NCBI RefSeq assembly: GCF_009739515.1
Contig: NZ_CP046535.1
Coordinates: 1,240,001-1,304,000, forward strand
Length of the DNA stretch: 64,000 nucleotides
Source: Sphingomonas profundi
GTDB lineage: Bacteria; Pseudomonadota; Alphaproteobacteria; Sphingomonadales; Sphingomonadaceae
Direction of reading: 5' to 3'
Every line of letters begins with the position of its first letter. The stretch's first letter is position 1. Of this stretch, positions 27,087 to 36,386 are shown piece by piece. A model generated the notes under the pieces. The model saw only the letters and a list, made by a program, of their open reading frames with translations. It did not search any database and was not told the origin of the DNA. The translations under genes were made by a program, and so were the position numbers.

Positions 27087-28037
27087 GTGCGGGTGCTGCT
27101 GACCGGATCGTCCGGCTGGCTGGGCCGGTTCCTGGCGCCGGCGCTGCGCGCGGCCGGGCATGCCGTCACCGGACTGGACGTGGCGGCGGGAGCGGAGACG
27201 GACGTGATCGGATCGGTGGCCGATCGCCCGCTGATCGACCGGCTGTTCGCCGCGCACGGGATCGAGGCGGTGGTGCATGGCGGCGCGCTGCACAAGCCGG
27301 ACATCGCGCGCCACCCGGCGACCGCGTTCGTCGCGACGAACGTGACGGGCACGCTGAACCTGCTGGAGGCGGCGGTGGCGGCGGGCAACGATCGCTTCGT
27401 CCTCACCTCCACCACCTCGCTGATGATATCCCAGGCGATCCGCGACGAGGCCGGCGAGGCGGCGGTGTGGCTCGACGAGGCGAGCGGGCCACTGCGCCCG
27501 CGCAACATCTACGGTGTCACGAAGCTGGCGGCGGAGGATCTGTGCCGCCTGTACCACGACCTGCATGGCCTGGCCTGCGTGATCCTGCGCACCAGCCGTT
27601 TCTTCCCCGAGGATGACGACACCCACGCCACCCCTTCCGGCCCGAACCTGAAGGCGAACGAACTGCTGCACCGCCGGCTGACGGTGGAGGATGCGGCGGC
27701 CGCGCACGTTGCGGCGCTGGAGCGGGCGCCGGCGATCGGCCTCGGCACCTTCGTGGTCTCCGCACCGACTCCGTTCGCGCGAGCGGACGCGGCGGCGCTG
27801 AAGGCGGATGCGGCGGCGGTGATCGCGCGCTACTTCCCGGATGCGGCGGCGCTTTATGCCGAGCGGGGCTGGACGCTGCCGGCGAGCATCGGCCGGGTTT
27901 ATGATGCGCGGGCGGCGGAACGCGCGCTGGGCTTCCGCTGCGCGACGGACTTCGCGGCCGTGCTGGCGGCGCTGCGCGAGGATGGGCCGCTGCCGTTCGT
28001 GCATGATCCGGCTTATTCGTCGCCTCAGATAAAATAG
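27087..28037 (+). CDS. NAD(P)-dependent epimerase/dehydratase (extended SDR)
   Basis: A 316-residue extended short-chain dehydrogenase. The Rossmann motif is LLTGSSGWLGRFL (residues 4-16), the catalytic triad region has STTSLM and YGVTKLAAEDL (YxxxK), and an ILRTSRFFPE loop binds substrate. The start is GTG 27087, 3 nt after the PPK2 stop, with aspS before it. The family includes nucleotide-sugar epimerases; the substrate is not readable. Its downstream flank drops sharply in GC. Confidence 0.85.
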   Translation: MRVLLTGSSGWLGRFLAPALRAAGHAVTGLDVAAGAETDVIGSVADRPLIDRLFAAHGIEAVVHGGALHKPDIARHPATAFVATNVTGTLNLLEAAVAAGNDRFVLTSTTSLMISQAIRDEAGEAAVWLDEASGPLRPRNIYGVTKLAAEDLCRLYHDLHGLACVILRTSRFFPEDDDTHATPSGPNLKANELLHRRLTVEDAAAAHVAALERAPAIGLGTFVVSAPTPFARADAAALKADAAAVIARYFPDAAALYAERGWTLPASIGRVYDARAAERALGFRCATDFAAVLAALREDGPLPFVHDPAYSSPQIK

Positions 28038-28154
28038 GTTCGGGTTGAACGTGCCTGCCGCTTACTGCTTCCCTTGCCGGAAGACGAACATTCCGGTCTT
28101 GCGTCGGCATCCCCAACAGCGGACGCTACGGAATGCCGGCAGGGATGAGGACGA

Positions 28155-28712
28155 ATGAAAAGCTTGTACAGGGCGATTACGTGGACGACGTTCATCCCTT
28201 TCATGTTCGCACACCCGGCTTTTGCAAATGCGGCGCCGTTGAGTTTCGACTGCGATGTGCCTCCAGACCATTACTCTTCCGTTTCTGAAGACGTGACCGG
28301 ACTGATGACAATCAGTGGTACAGTAAAACTCGTGCAGATGCGCTCTGGCAACAATGTTCCGGTCGCAGGAGCCCGACTTGTCAGTGCGGACGGCAAAAAT
28401 AGCACCGGCTTTCAGCTCATAGCCGGGTCGGCTCATGGCAAGCAGTTTAGCATTGTACTGAACACTAAGCGCGGTGACGACTTAAGGTCGAGCACAGTTG
28501 GACAGATAGGAGCAGGAGGAGCGGTAACTTTCAGTCTAAGCCTGTCTGAATCTGGGCAAGTCACGCTGCTCATTGACGGCGCCAGCTTTAACGCGGACTT
28601 CATCCCTATGCCGTCTGGTAAGGAAATGGCGTTCTGCTCTACCGGTCAGTTTAAGTTCTCTGACCTAACCTTTGTGACGGCTAGCGCTCCCGCGAGTCCA
28701 TCCATTCCATAA
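28155..28712 (+). CDS. secreted hypothetical protein, low-GC orphan (185 aa)
   Basis: Family not recognised. A signal peptide MKSLYRAITWTTFIPFMFAHPAFANA is followed by a mature domain of about 160 residues rich in beta-strand pattern (LMTISGTVKLVQM, QFSIVLNTKRG, AVTFSLSLSESGQVTLLIDG, KFSDLTFV). It has exactly two mature cysteines, near the start (FDCDVPP) and near the end (AFCSTGQF), suggesting a disulfide that closes a jelly-roll or concanavalin-like sandwich. The DNA is about 50 % GC against about 70 % around, with codons like AAA, TTT and AGT that the neighbours avoid, so it was probably acquired. No partner gene. Confidence 0.72.
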   Translation: MKSLYRAITWTTFIPFMFAHPAFANAAPLSFDCDVPPDHYSSVSEDVTGLMTISGTVKLVQMRSGNNVPVAGARLVSADGKNSTGFQLIAGSAHGKQFSIVLNTKRGDDLRSSTVGQIGAGGAVTFSLSLSESGQVTLLIDGASFNADFIPMPSGKEMAFCSTGQFKFSDLTFVTASAPASPSIP

Positions 28713-28825
28713 GCAACGCCAACGTCTAGTATTCTGTCGCCGGCGGCAGCTACCGCTGGATGCCCGCGAACAGCGGAACTTCAGCTATTCACCCTGATAC
28801 ATCCCCATCTCATGACAGCAGATCA

Positions 28826-29311
28826 TCACGCAGCCGGGTAGCGGATCGTCTCCACCTCCCATTCCTTCTCGCCCGCCGGCAAGGTCACGCGCCGCACGTC
28901 GCCCACCGCCGCGCCTTTCAGCGCGAAAGCGAGGGGGGAGCGCCAGCTGATGCGGCCCGCGCCCGCATCCGCCTCATCCTCGCCGACCAGGGTGACGGTG
29001 CGGCTGTTGTCGTCCTCGTCGACGATCGTCACGGTCGCGCCGAAGCGGACGCGAGCGTGATCCGTCTGCGCGGCGGGATCGACCGGCACGGCCAGCTTCA
29101 TCCGTTTCGACAGGTGTCGCAGCTCGCGGTCGATCTCGCGCAGCTTCTTGCGGCCGTAGATATAGTCGCCATTCTCGGATCGGTCGCCATTGCCGGCCGC
29201 CCAGCTGATGACCTCGACCAGCTTCGGCCGCTCGTCGCCGAGCAGATGGTCGTAGCGCGCGCGCAGGGCGGCGAGCCCGGCGGGGGTTATGTAGTTGGGC
29301 TGCTCCGCCAC
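28826..29311 (-). CDS. greB: GreA/GreB-type transcription elongation factor
   Basis: Rescues backtracked RNA polymerase by stimulating transcript cleavage. It is 161 residues long from GTG 29311 (VAEQPNYITPAGLAALRARY), with the N-terminal coiled coil carrying the tip acids around GNGDRSENGDYIYGRKKLREIDRELRHLSKRM, then a C-terminal FKBP-like domain (VTIVDEDDNSRTVTLVGEDEAD...ALKGAAVGDVRRVTLPAG). The start lies 2 nt past the stop of the transglycosylase gene, so translation is probably coupled. greA usually lies elsewhere; GreB fits the C-terminus better. Confidence 0.88.
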   Translation of the reverse strand: MAEQPNYITPAGLAALRARYDHLLGDERPKLVEVISWAAGNGDRSENGDYIYGRKKLREIDRELRHLSKRMKLAVPVDPAAQTDHARVRFGATVTIVDEDDNSRTVTLVGEDEADAGAGRISWRSPLAFALKGAAVGDVRRVTLPAGEKEWEVETIRYPAA

Positions 29312-29313
29312 GA

Positions 29314-31377
29314 TCAGCCCGGGTTCGACTTGCCGAGATAGGCGGAGAGGCGGTTGCGTTCCGGCATGCGCGCGCGGGCCGGGTTCAGCGCGTCGTAGAC
29401 CACCGCATTCTCCAGCACGCGCTGCACGTAGCCTCGCGTCTCGCTGAACGGGATCGCCTCGATCCAGTCGACCACGTCGACGCCGGGCATGCGCGGGTCG
29501 CCGTTCTGCGCCAGCCATTTGCGCACGTTGCCCGGCCCGGCATTGTAGGCGGCGACGGCGAGCACATGGTTGCCGCCGAACGAATCGAGCAGGTTGCCGA
29601 AGAAGAAGCTGCCCAGCGTGACATTGTACTGCGGATCGCCGGTGAGCCGGCCGAGATCGTAGGGCAGGCCCAGCTTGCCGGCGGTATCGCGGGCGGTGCC
29701 CGGCATCAGCTGCATCAGCCCGCGCGCACCGACCCGGCTCATCGCCTGCCGGTCGAACTGGCTCTCCTGCCGGCTGATCGCGTGCACCATCACCCAGCGC
29801 CCCTGCGCGATCGTGGGCACGGCGATCTCGGGAAAGCCGGTCGCCACGAAATCGCTGACGCCGCTGTTGCGCGCGGCGCGGGCGACCATGACGCCGAGAT
29901 CGGGCCGGCCGATATCGCGCGACAGTTCGGCCAGCAGCACGTGATCGGCATCCGTCTTCACCGATGAGGCGAGGGTGCGCAGGAACAAAGTCTGATCGGC
30001 ATGATCGCCCAGATCGCCGAGCAGGCGCGTCGCGCGGACGATGCTGCTGGCGGCGAAGGCGGCGCGCGCGGCCGGATCGACCGGCGCCGGCACGGCCTGC
30101 GGCGTGGCGACGGACTGGCCCAGCCGTTCGGAGGCGAGCTGGCCGTAGAACTGGTCCGGGCTGGCGGCGGCGCTGGCGAAATACTGGTTGGCGCGCGCCG
30201 CGTCGCCGGCGGCCAGCGCCGCGCGTCCGGCCCAGTAGAGGCCGCGCGTGCGCGTCTGCGGCGACTGGGCGGCGCGGGCGTAGCGATCGAACAGCAGGAT
30301 GGCATCGCGCGGGCGGTTCAGCTTCCGCAGCGCCGCCATGCCGCCCATGAAGGTGAGGCTGGTATAATCGTCCCGCTCGCCCAGCGATCGGGTGCGCACG
30401 TCGGTGCCGGCGGGGAAGGCGCCGTCGGCGTTCAGCGCGATGCCCAGGACGAAGCTGGGCTGATTGTCCGCCTCCGCCCCGCGCGCATTCTGCAGCAGCA
30501 CCTCGAGATATTTCTCGCCGTCCAGCGGCGGTGCCGCCAGGGTGCGCGGCGACGCGAGCCAGCTGCGCGCGACCACGCTCTGCGCGCTATCGCGGAAGTA
30601 GCGGGCGCGATCGGCGACGAAGCCCGCGTCCGTCGCGCCGATCGAGACGTAGCCGTCCGCCACCGCCGGCGCGTCGCCGCGCCGTGAGCGGAGCGCCAGG
30701 CGCGCATCGAACAGCGGCCGCCGCCCCGGCGAGACGAAGGCGATCTGGCGCTGGGCGGCGGCGAGGGCACCGTCCCACAGCAGCCGATCCATCCGCATGT
30801 CCTGGTCGGCGGGCGTGAAGACGGTGCCGAAGCGCGCGCGTAGGCGATTCTCGTCATCCTCGCTCGTCGCGCCGCCGGTATAGGCGGCGCGGGCGGCGGC
30901 GAAGGCGGCATCGCTGCGGCCGAGCGCGGCCAGCGCCTCGGCATAGCGGACCCGACCGGACGGGGTGAGCGGCGGGAAGCGATCGAAGAAGCGCGCGACC
31001 TCCGATGGGATCGCCGCGGCGGGATCGATCGCCTTCTCGGCGGTGCGGCGCATCGCCTGCTCGCCCGGCCAGCCCGGAAAAGCGAGGAGGAAGCCGGCAT
31101 AGTCGGCGAAGGGGTAGCCGTCGCTCTGGCGCAGCCGGTTCCAGCGGACGAGCGCCTCGCCGACCGGATCCGTGACGACGGGCGCGGCCGGCGCCATCGC
31201 CGCGCCCGGCACGTTCAGCCGCGCCGCATACCAGGCGCGCTGATCCGCCGTGAGCGCCGCCGCCGCCGCGACGGAGAGGCACAGCAGCGCCAGCCCCAGC
31301 AGCGGCCGGGCGCGCGTGCGCCCCCACAGGCGGCCGGCCGCGCCGGCCGGCCCGTCGAGTTTCGACAACCCGACCAT
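29314..31377 (-). CDS. slt: soluble lytic murein transglycosylase (Slt-type)
   Basis: Cleaves the MurNAc-GlcNAc bond of peptidoglycan, forming anhydro-muropeptides in the periplasm. It is 687 residues long if started at ATG 31377: a signal segment LLGLALLCLSVAAAAALT, a long superhelical TPR-like N-terminal domain, and a C-terminal goose-lysozyme domain with catalytic Glu538 in SRQESQFDRQAMSRVGARGLMQLMPGTA and a final VLAVAAYNAGPGNVRKWL. ATG 31437 is possible but gives an odd Arg-rich start; neither start has a strong ribosome-binding site. It is divergent from dapA. Confidence 0.9.
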   Translation of the reverse strand: MVGLSKLDGPAGAAGRLWGRTRARPLLGLALLCLSVAAAAALTADQRAWYAARLNVPGAAMAPAAPVVTDPVGEALVRWNRLRQSDGYPFADYAGFLLAFPGWPGEQAMRRTAEKAIDPAAAIPSEVARFFDRFPPLTPSGRVRYAEALAALGRSDAAFAAARAAYTGGATSEDDENRLRARFGTVFTPADQDMRMDRLLWDGALAAAQRQIAFVSPGRRPLFDARLALRSRRGDAPAVADGYVSIGATDAGFVADRARYFRDSAQSVVARSWLASPRTLAAPPLDGEKYLEVLLQNARGAEADNQPSFVLGIALNADGAFPAGTDVRTRSLGERDDYTSLTFMGGMAALRKLNRPRDAILLFDRYARAAQSPQTRTRGLYWAGRAALAAGDAARANQYFASAAASPDQFYGQLASERLGQSVATPQAVPAPVDPAARAAFAASSIVRATRLLGDLGDHADQTLFLRTLASSVKTDADHVLLAELSRDIGRPDLGVMVARAARNSGVSDFVATGFPEIAVPTIAQGRWVMVHAISRQESQFDRQAMSRVGARGLMQLMPGTARDTAGKLGLPYDLGRLTGDPQYNVTLGSFFFGNLLDSFGGNHVLAVAAYNAGPGNVRKWLAQNGDPRMPGVDVVDWIEAIPFSETRGYVQRVLENAVVYDALNPARARMPERNRLSAYLGKSNPG

Positions 31378-31483
31378 GCTGGACAGGAGGCGGGGGGCAT
31401 CCCTATCAGGCCTCGAAATCGATCGGCGGCGTCTCATATCCCCACTATGGCGGAGGGAGCGGCCGAGGTGAAGGGATAGCAGG

Positions 31484-32359
31484 ATGTTCAGCGGTTCGAT
31501 TCCCGCTCTGGTGACTCCGTTTCGCGATGGCGCGTTCGATGAGGCGGCGTTCCGCGCCTTCGTCGACTGGCAGATCGCCGAGGGATCGACCGGCCTCGTG
31601 CCGTGCGGCACCACCGGCGAGAGCGCGACGATGTCGATCGAGGAGCACAACCACGTCGTCTCGGTCTGCGTCGAGCAGGCGGCGGGGCGCGTGCCGGTGA
31701 TCGCCGGCTGCGGATCGAACGACACGAAGGTGGCGCTGGAGCATATGCGTCACGCCGAGGCCGCCGGCGCCGCCGCCGCGCTGGTGGTGCTGCCCTATTA
31801 CAACCGGCCGAACAGCGAGGGCGTGATCGCCCATTATCGCTACCTGACCGACAATAGCAGCCTGCCGATCATCCTCTACAACGTGCCGGGCCGCACCGTG
31901 ACCGACATCAGCCCCGAGACGATGGGTGTGCTGGCGCGCATCCCCACGATCGTCGGCTGCAAGGATGCCAGCGGCAAGGTGGAGCGCGCCACCGCCCAGC
32001 GGCTCGCCTGCGGAGAGGATTTCTGCCAGCTCTCGGGCAATGACGACATGGCGCTGGGCTTCATGGCGATGGGCGGCGCGGGCTGCATCTCGGTGACGGC
32101 CAACGTCGCGCCTGGCCTGTGCGGGGAGTTCCAGCGGGCCTGCCTGGGCGGCGAGTGGGCGGCGGCGCTGCGCCTGCAGGACCGGCTGTTCCCGCTGCAC
32201 GCCGCTCTGTTCAGCGATGCCTCCCCGGGGCCGGCAAAATATGCCCTATCGCGCGTGCGGCCCGACTTCCCGACCGATCTGCGCCTGCCGATGACCTGGC
32301 CGTCCGAGGCCAGCCGCGCGGCGGTGGACGCCGCGCTGGCGATCGCCGGTCTCGCCTGA
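31484..32359 (+). CDS. dapA: 4-hydroxy-tetrahydrodipicolinate synthase
   Basis: Condenses pyruvate with aspartate semialdehyde in lysine and diaminopimelate synthesis. It is 291 residues long. Schiff-base Lys160 is in VGCKDASG; the YNVPGRT block, the [10 protein letters not shown] pyruvate-binding loop and GCGSNDT are present. ATG 31484 has an AAGGGATAGCAGG-type ribosome-binding site. It is divergent from slt, a cell-wall neighbour, about 100 nt away. A PEP-CTERM gene follows but with its own operator. Confidence 0.95.
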   Translation: MFSGSIPALVTPFRDGAFDEAAFRAFVDWQIAEGSTGLVPCGTTGESATMSIEEHNHVVSVCVEQAAGRVPVIAGCGSNDTKVALEHMRHAEAAGAAAALVVLPYYNRPNSEGVIAHYRYLTDNSSLPIILYNVPGRTVTDISPETMGVLARIPTIVGCKDASGKVERATAQRLACGEDFCQLSGNDDMALGFMAMGGAGCISVTANVAPGLCGEFQRACLGGEWAAALRLQDRLFPLHAALFSDASPGPAKYALSRVRPDFPTDLRLPMTWPSEASRAAVDAALAIAGLA

Positions 32360-32380
32360 CGCCGCGGCAGGGTAAACGGC

Positions 32381-32397
32381 CGTTCCGAAATGGAACG
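32381..32397. promoter_or_regulatory. 17-bp palindrome upstream of the PEP-CTERM gene
   Basis: CGTTCC-GAAAT-GGAACG is a perfect dyad with 6-bp arms, 74 nt before the ATG at 32471 and 22 nt after dapA. The position and symmetry suit an operator for a dimeric regulator. A following CGTT at 32416 lies 19 nt beyond GGAAC, which is too far for a standard EcfG promoter, so I do not call one. The regulator is unknown. Confidence 0.45.
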
Positions 32398-32470
32398 TCG
32401 GTAACCGTAAGCTGCCGTTGATCGGATATGCGGCTGTACTAATCCCCGATCGTCATCAGGGAGACGATCG

Positions 32471-33073
32471 ATGAAGTTGCGTAATCTTGTTGTGGCCGGT
32501 GTCGCCAGTGCCCTATTCACGTCCACCGCGCCGGCCGCCGTGGTAAATTTCGACTATGCGGCCTACACCACGGACTTCATCTTCGGCATCGGATCCACCG
32601 GGCAGGGCAGTTTCGAGACGGCGGGCAGCGACGGTACGTATACGCTGGCCGACGGACTGAGCAATTTCTCCCTGAACGGCTCCCACTTCGCCTTCTTTTC
32701 TTACGGGTCGGTCGGGATGGGGAAGGGCGATCTCGCGTCCTTCTCCGCGACGCTGAGCGGCGGCAAGCTGACTGATCTCAACTTCGTGACGAAGACGGTG
32801 GCGGCGCCCGTCAAATCGTTCTTCGATATCTTCTTGCCGTTCCAGGAACAGCGGACTGCCGACGTGAAGTACAGCGTGTCGGGCCTGAAGCCGGACAATC
32901 TGACCTTCCAGCTGGACGAGGGCACGATCACCGGCACGCTGAACGCCAACGTCGTCGTCGCCGCCGTGCCGGAACCGGCGACCTGGGCGATGATGCTGGG
33001 CGGCTTCGGCCTGGTGGGCGCCGCCATGCGCCGGCGTCGCGCGCACGTGACCACCGCCGTCCGCTTCGCCTGA
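32471..33073 (+). CDS. PEPxxWA-CTERM sorting-domain protein
   Basis: A 200-residue secreted protein: signal peptide MKLRNLVVAGVASALFTSTAPAA, a mature beta-rich domain (VNFDYAAYTTDFIFGIGSTGQGSF...) and at residues about 166-190 the sorting tail VPEPATWAMMLGGFGLVGA followed by an Arg cluster MRRRR. Exosortase (XrtA) recognises such tails and the protein is moved to the cell surface or exopolysaccharide. No exosortase or EPS genes are in the window. A strong AGGGAGACGATCG ribosome-binding site precedes the ATG. Confidence 0.9.
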   Translation: MKLRNLVVAGVASALFTSTAPAAVVNFDYAAYTTDFIFGIGSTGQGSFETAGSDGTYTLADGLSNFSLNGSHFAFFSYGSVGMGKGDLASFSATLSGGKLTDLNFVTKTVAAPVKSFFDIFLPFQEQRTADVKYSVSGLKPDNLTFQLDEGTITGTLNANVVVAAVPEPATWAMMLGGFGLVGAAMRRRRAHVTTAVRFA

Positions 33074-33093
33074 GCGGCCGCTCCCGACGCAAG

Positions 33094-33164
33094 GGGCCGC
33101 CGCCCGCCAGTCGGCGGCGGCCCGCGGCGGGCCTCGCACGCCCCGCTTCCCACGGGGGGCGTGC
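33094..33164 (+). terminator. tandem GC hairpins after the PEP-CTERM gene
   Basis: Two strong dyads follow the stop codon: GGGCCGCCGCC 33094-33104 with GGCGGCGGCCC 33113-33123 (11 bp, 8-nt loop), and GCACGCCCC 33136-33144 with GGGGCGTGC 33156-33164 (9 bp). There is no T-run after either, so termination would be rho-assisted or the hairpins protect the 3' end. They lie just before smpB. Confidence 0.55.
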
Positions 33165-33184
33165 ATGCCTATAGGCGGGCGCCC

Positions 33185-33667
33185 ATGGCCCGCCCGAAAC
33201 CCGCCCAGTTCGAAAAGCAGAAGATCGTCGCCGAGAACCGGCGCGCCCGCTACGAATATTTCCTCGAGGATTTCTACGAGGCGGGCATCGCCCTGACCGG
33301 CACCGAGGTGAAATCGCTGCGCTTCGGCGAGGGATCGATCGCGGAGAGCTATGCCGAGGTGACGGACGACGAGGTGTTCCTGGTGAACGCCAACATCCCC
33401 GAGTTCAGCCACGGCAACCGCTACAATCACGAGCCCAAGCGCCCGCGCAAACTGCTGCTGCACGAACGCGAGATCAACAAGATGCGGGTGGCGGTGGGGC
33501 GCGAGGGGATGACCCTGATCCCGCTGTCCATCTACTTCAATGCACGCGGCCGGGCGAAGGTGGAACTGGCGCTCGCCAAGGGCAAGAAGCTGCACGACAA
33601 GCGCGAGACCGAGAAGGATCGCGACTGGAAGCGCGAGCAGGGCCGCATCATGCGCGAGCGCGGCTGA
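33185..33667 (+). CDS. smpB: SsrA-binding protein
   Basis: Escorts tmRNA to stalled ribosomes for trans-translation. It is 160 residues long from ATG 33185, with an [37 protein letters not shown] core, [12 protein letters not shown] and the basic C-terminal tail [27 protein letters not shown]. It starts close after the terminator hairpins and 4 nt before the DUF2062 gene. A CCTATAGG box upstream could be its -10. ssrA itself is not in this window. Confidence 0.96.
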   Translation: MARPKPAQFEKQKIVAENRRARYEYFLEDFYEAGIALTGTEVKSLRFGEGSIAESYAEVTDDEVFLVNANIPEFSHGNRYNHEPKRPRKLLLHEREINKMRVAVGREGMTLIPLSIYFNARGRAKVELALAKGKKLHDKRETEKDRDWKREQGRIMRERG

Positions 33668-33671
33668 GGCC

Positions 33672-34220
33672 ATGTTCGAGAAGGTCCGCGCCTGGTCCGA
33701 GCGCAACATGCCGACGCGCGAGACGTTCGAGCGGATCCGCTGGCTCCGGCCGATCGCGCACCGCATCCTGCTGCCGGAACTATGGCACTTCAATCGCCGA
33801 TCGGTGCCGCGCGGCGTGGCGCTGGGCATGCTGGTGGGCGTGCTGACTCCGATCGCGCAGACCATCTTCGCGGCGCTGCTGGCGCTGCCGGCGCGCGCCA
33901 ACGTGCCCGTGGCGGCGCTGACCACCTTCGTCACCAACCCGTTCACCACGCCGCCGATCTGGCTGCTGGCCTACTGGATCGGCATGCGGCTGCTGCACAC
34001 CGACGCGGTCGAGGCGGGCGGGCGGCTGGTGCATCCGGAAGCGATGGGCTGGTTGCAGTGGCTGATCTCGGAAGTGGGGCCGGCGACGGCGCTGGGCCTC
34101 GTCATCATCGCGGTCGTGTCGGCCGCGGTCGGCTATCTGATCGCGGCGTTCGCGTGGCGGGCGTGGGTGGTCCACAAGTGGCGCCAACGGGCGCTCCACC
34201 GCAACATCCGCGGCGTTTGA
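33672..34220 (+). CDS. DUF2062 membrane protein
   Basis: A 182-residue protein with a DUF2062 domain: VPRGVALGMLVGVLTPIAQTIFAALLALPARANVPVAAL, then the NPFTTPPIWLLAYWIG signature and a third hydrophobic helix (ATALGLVIIAVVSAAVGYLIAAF), flanked by basic ends. The family is widespread in Proteobacteria, with no settled function. It begins 4 nt after smpB, suggesting co-translation. Confidence 0.88.
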   Translation: MFEKVRAWSERNMPTRETFERIRWLRPIAHRILLPELWHFNRRSVPRGVALGMLVGVLTPIAQTIFAALLALPARANVPVAALTTFVTNPFTTPPIWLLAYWIGMRLLHTDAVEAGGRLVHPEAMGWLQWLISEVGPATALGLVIIAVVSAAVGYLIAAFAWRAWVVHKWRQRALHRNIRGV

Positions 34221-34277
34221 CAGCGTATCGGGCGCTGCTAATCCGGTGTCATGCTACAATCATACACCGAGGTTTCC

Positions 34278-36350
34278 ATGCGCCCCATCCTGATCCTGCT
34301 GGCGGCATCGACGATGCTGGCCGGCGGCGCGATCGCCGCCACGAGCGCGTCGCAGAAGACCGTCACGAAGGCCGCCGTCGGCCCCGTCGCCCCGGCCAGC
34401 GTCGGCAAGCCGCAGATCGGCGCCTTCGGCTTCGACGCCGCCGGCATGGACCGATCGGTCGCGCCCGGCGACAATTTCTACGATTATGCGAACGGTGCCT
34501 GGGCGCGATCGACGCCGATCCCGGCCGATCGATCGAACTACGGCATGTTCAACGTGCTGGAGGATCTCTCTAACGAGCGGATGCGCGGGATCATCGAGGC
34601 GGCGGCCAAGCAGCCCGGATCGAAGATCGGCGATCTCTACGCCAGCTTCATGGATGTCGACGCGGTGGAGGGGAAGGGCTTCGCCCCGGTGAAGCCGCAG
34701 CTTGCCGCGATCATGGCGGTGAACAGCCGTGCCGCCTTCGCCAGGGCGCTGGGCGAGGCGCAGCGCGACGGGGTGAGCGGACCGATCGGCGCCTATGTGT
34801 CGATCGACGACAAGGCGCCCGACACGACGATCGTGCAGGTCGCCCAGTCCGGCCTGGGCCTGCCGGACCGCGATTATTATCTGAAGACCGACGACGCGAA
34901 GCTGGCCGAGGCGCGTGCCGCCTACGCCACCTACCTCGCCCGCCTGTTCACCCTGGCCGGCGAGCCGAACGGCGCCGCCCGCGCGCAGGCGATCATCGCC
35001 TTCGAGGGACGGGTGGCGCAGGTGCAGTGGACCCGCACCGAGAGCCGCGACTCGGACAAGACCTATAACCCGTGGCCGCGCGCCAATTTCGAGAAGGCGG
35101 CGCCGGGCTTCGACTGGGCGGCGTTCCTCGGCACGGCCGGGCTGGACGGGCAGGCGAAATATCTCGTCTCGCAGCCGAGCGCCATCACCGCCTCGGCCAG
35201 GATTCTCGGCGAGACGCCGCTGCCGGTGCTGAAGGACTATCTGTGGACGCGCACGCTGGACGATGCGGCGCCGTTCCTCTCCAAGGCGTTCGTCGATGCG
35301 CACTTCGCCTTCCACGGCACCGCGCTGGACGGCACGCCGCAGATCCGCGAGCGGTGGAAGCGCGGCGTGGCGCTGGTGAAGAACGGCATGGGCGAGGCCG
35401 TGGGCAAGGAATATGTCGCCCGCTACTTCCCGCCCGAGGCCAAGGCGGAGGCGGACCGGCTGGTGCGCAACATCATCCGATCGATGGACGATCGCCTCGC
35501 CAACCTCACCTGGATGGCGCCGGAGACCAAGGTGAAGGCGCGCGCCAAGCTGGCCGCCTTTCGCCCGCAGATCGGCTATCCGGCGAAGTGGCGGGACTAT
35601 TCGGCGCTCCAGATCGACCGCGCCGACCTCTACGGCAACTATCACCGCGTCGGCCGCTTCGAGTGGAGCCGCAACCTCGCCAAGCTCGGCAAGCCGGCGG
35701 ACCGGGACGAGTGGTTCATGACGCCGATGGAGATCAACGCCTACGCCAACCCGGTGTGGAACGAGATCGTGTTCCCCGCCGCCATCCTGCAGCCGCCCTT
35801 CTTCGATCCCAAGGCGGATCCGGCGGTGAACTATGGCGGCATCGGCGCCGTCATCGGCCACGAGATCAGCCATCATTTCGACGATCAGGGCCGCAAGTAC
35901 GACGCGAGCGGCCGGCTGGCCGAGTGGTGGACGCCGCAGGACGTGAGCCGCTTCACCGCCCTCACCGACAAGCTGGTGAAGCAGTATGACGCCTATGAGC
36001 CGCTGCCCGGCCTGCACGTGCAGGGCGGCCTGACCCTGGGCGAGAACATCGCCGACCTTGCCGGGCTGACCGTGGCGCACGAGGCGTACAAGCTCTCGCT
36101 GAACGGCAAGCCCGCGCCGGTGATCGACGGCACCACGGGGGACCAGCGCTTCTATCTCGGCTGGGCGCAGGTGTGGCGGCGCAGCTACCGCGAGGCGAAC
36201 CTGCGCCAGCGGCTGCTGACCGATCCGCACAGCCCATCCGAACAGCGCACCGCCGTCGTCCGCAACCTCGATCCGTGGTACGACGCGTACAAGCCGGCAC
36301 CCACCGCCAGGCTGTACCTGACGCCCGACGCCCGCGTGCGGATCTGGTAG
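34278..36350 (+). CDS. M13-family zinc metallopeptidase (neprilysin-like)
   Basis: An exported endopeptidase of 690 residues: signal peptide MRPILILLAASTMLAGGAIAA, peptidase M13 N-domain beginning APGDNFYDYANGAWAR, then the catalytic VIGHEISHHFDDQGRKYD (zinc ligand His528) and GENIADLAGLTVAHEAY with the third ligand Glu, ending YLTPDARVRIW. ATG 34278 is preferred over 34251 because it starts the signal peptide. It probably acts in the periplasm. No operon partner; the next gene follows 277 nt later. Confidence 0.92.
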   Translation: MRPILILLAASTMLAGGAIAATSASQKTVTKAAVGPVAPASVGKPQIGAFGFDAAGMDRSVAPGDNFYDYANGAWARSTPIPADRSNYGMFNVLEDLSNERMRGIIEAAAKQPGSKIGDLYASFMDVDAVEGKGFAPVKPQLAAIMAVNSRAAFARALGEAQRDGVSGPIGAYVSIDDKAPDTTIVQVAQSGLGLPDRDYYLKTDDAKLAEARAAYATYLARLFTLAGEPNGAARAQAIIAFEGRVAQVQWTRTESRDSDKTYNPWPRANFEKAAPGFDWAAFLGTAGLDGQAKYLVSQPSAITASARILGETPLPVLKDYLWTRTLDDAAPFLSKAFVDAHFAFHGTALDGTPQIRERWKRGVALVKNGMGEAVGKEYVARYFPPEAKAEADRLVRNIIRSMDDRLANLTWMAPETKVKARAKLAAFRPQIGYPAKWRDYSALQIDRADLYGNYHRVGRFEWSRNLAKLGKPADRDEWFMTPMEINAYANPVWNEIVFPAAILQPPFFDPKADPAVNYGGIGAVIGHEISHHFDDQGRKYDASGRLAEWWTPQDVSRFTALTDKLVKQYDAYEPLPGLHVQGGLTLGENIADLAGLTVAHEAYKLSLNGKPAPVIDGTTGDQRFYLGWAQVWRRSYREANLRQRLLTDPHSPSEQRTAVVRNLDPWYDAYKPAPTARLYLTPDARVRIW

Positions 36351-36386
36351 CGGAGGCGCGGGGCGCGCAGGGTGACGTGCTGACAT

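Noticed and set aside
28155-28712. The low-GC gene as part of a toxin-antitoxin or immunity pair
   Set aside because: It has a signal peptide and no adjacent small partner gene on either strand.
32392-32419. EcfG (general stress) promoter GGAAC ... CGTT before the PEP-CTERM gene
   Set aside because: The spacing is 19 nt, longer than the usual 16-17.
33074-33184. A tmRNA (ssrA) gene near smpB
   Set aside because: The gap is too short (111 nt) and is filled by two GC hairpins; no tRNA-like ends.
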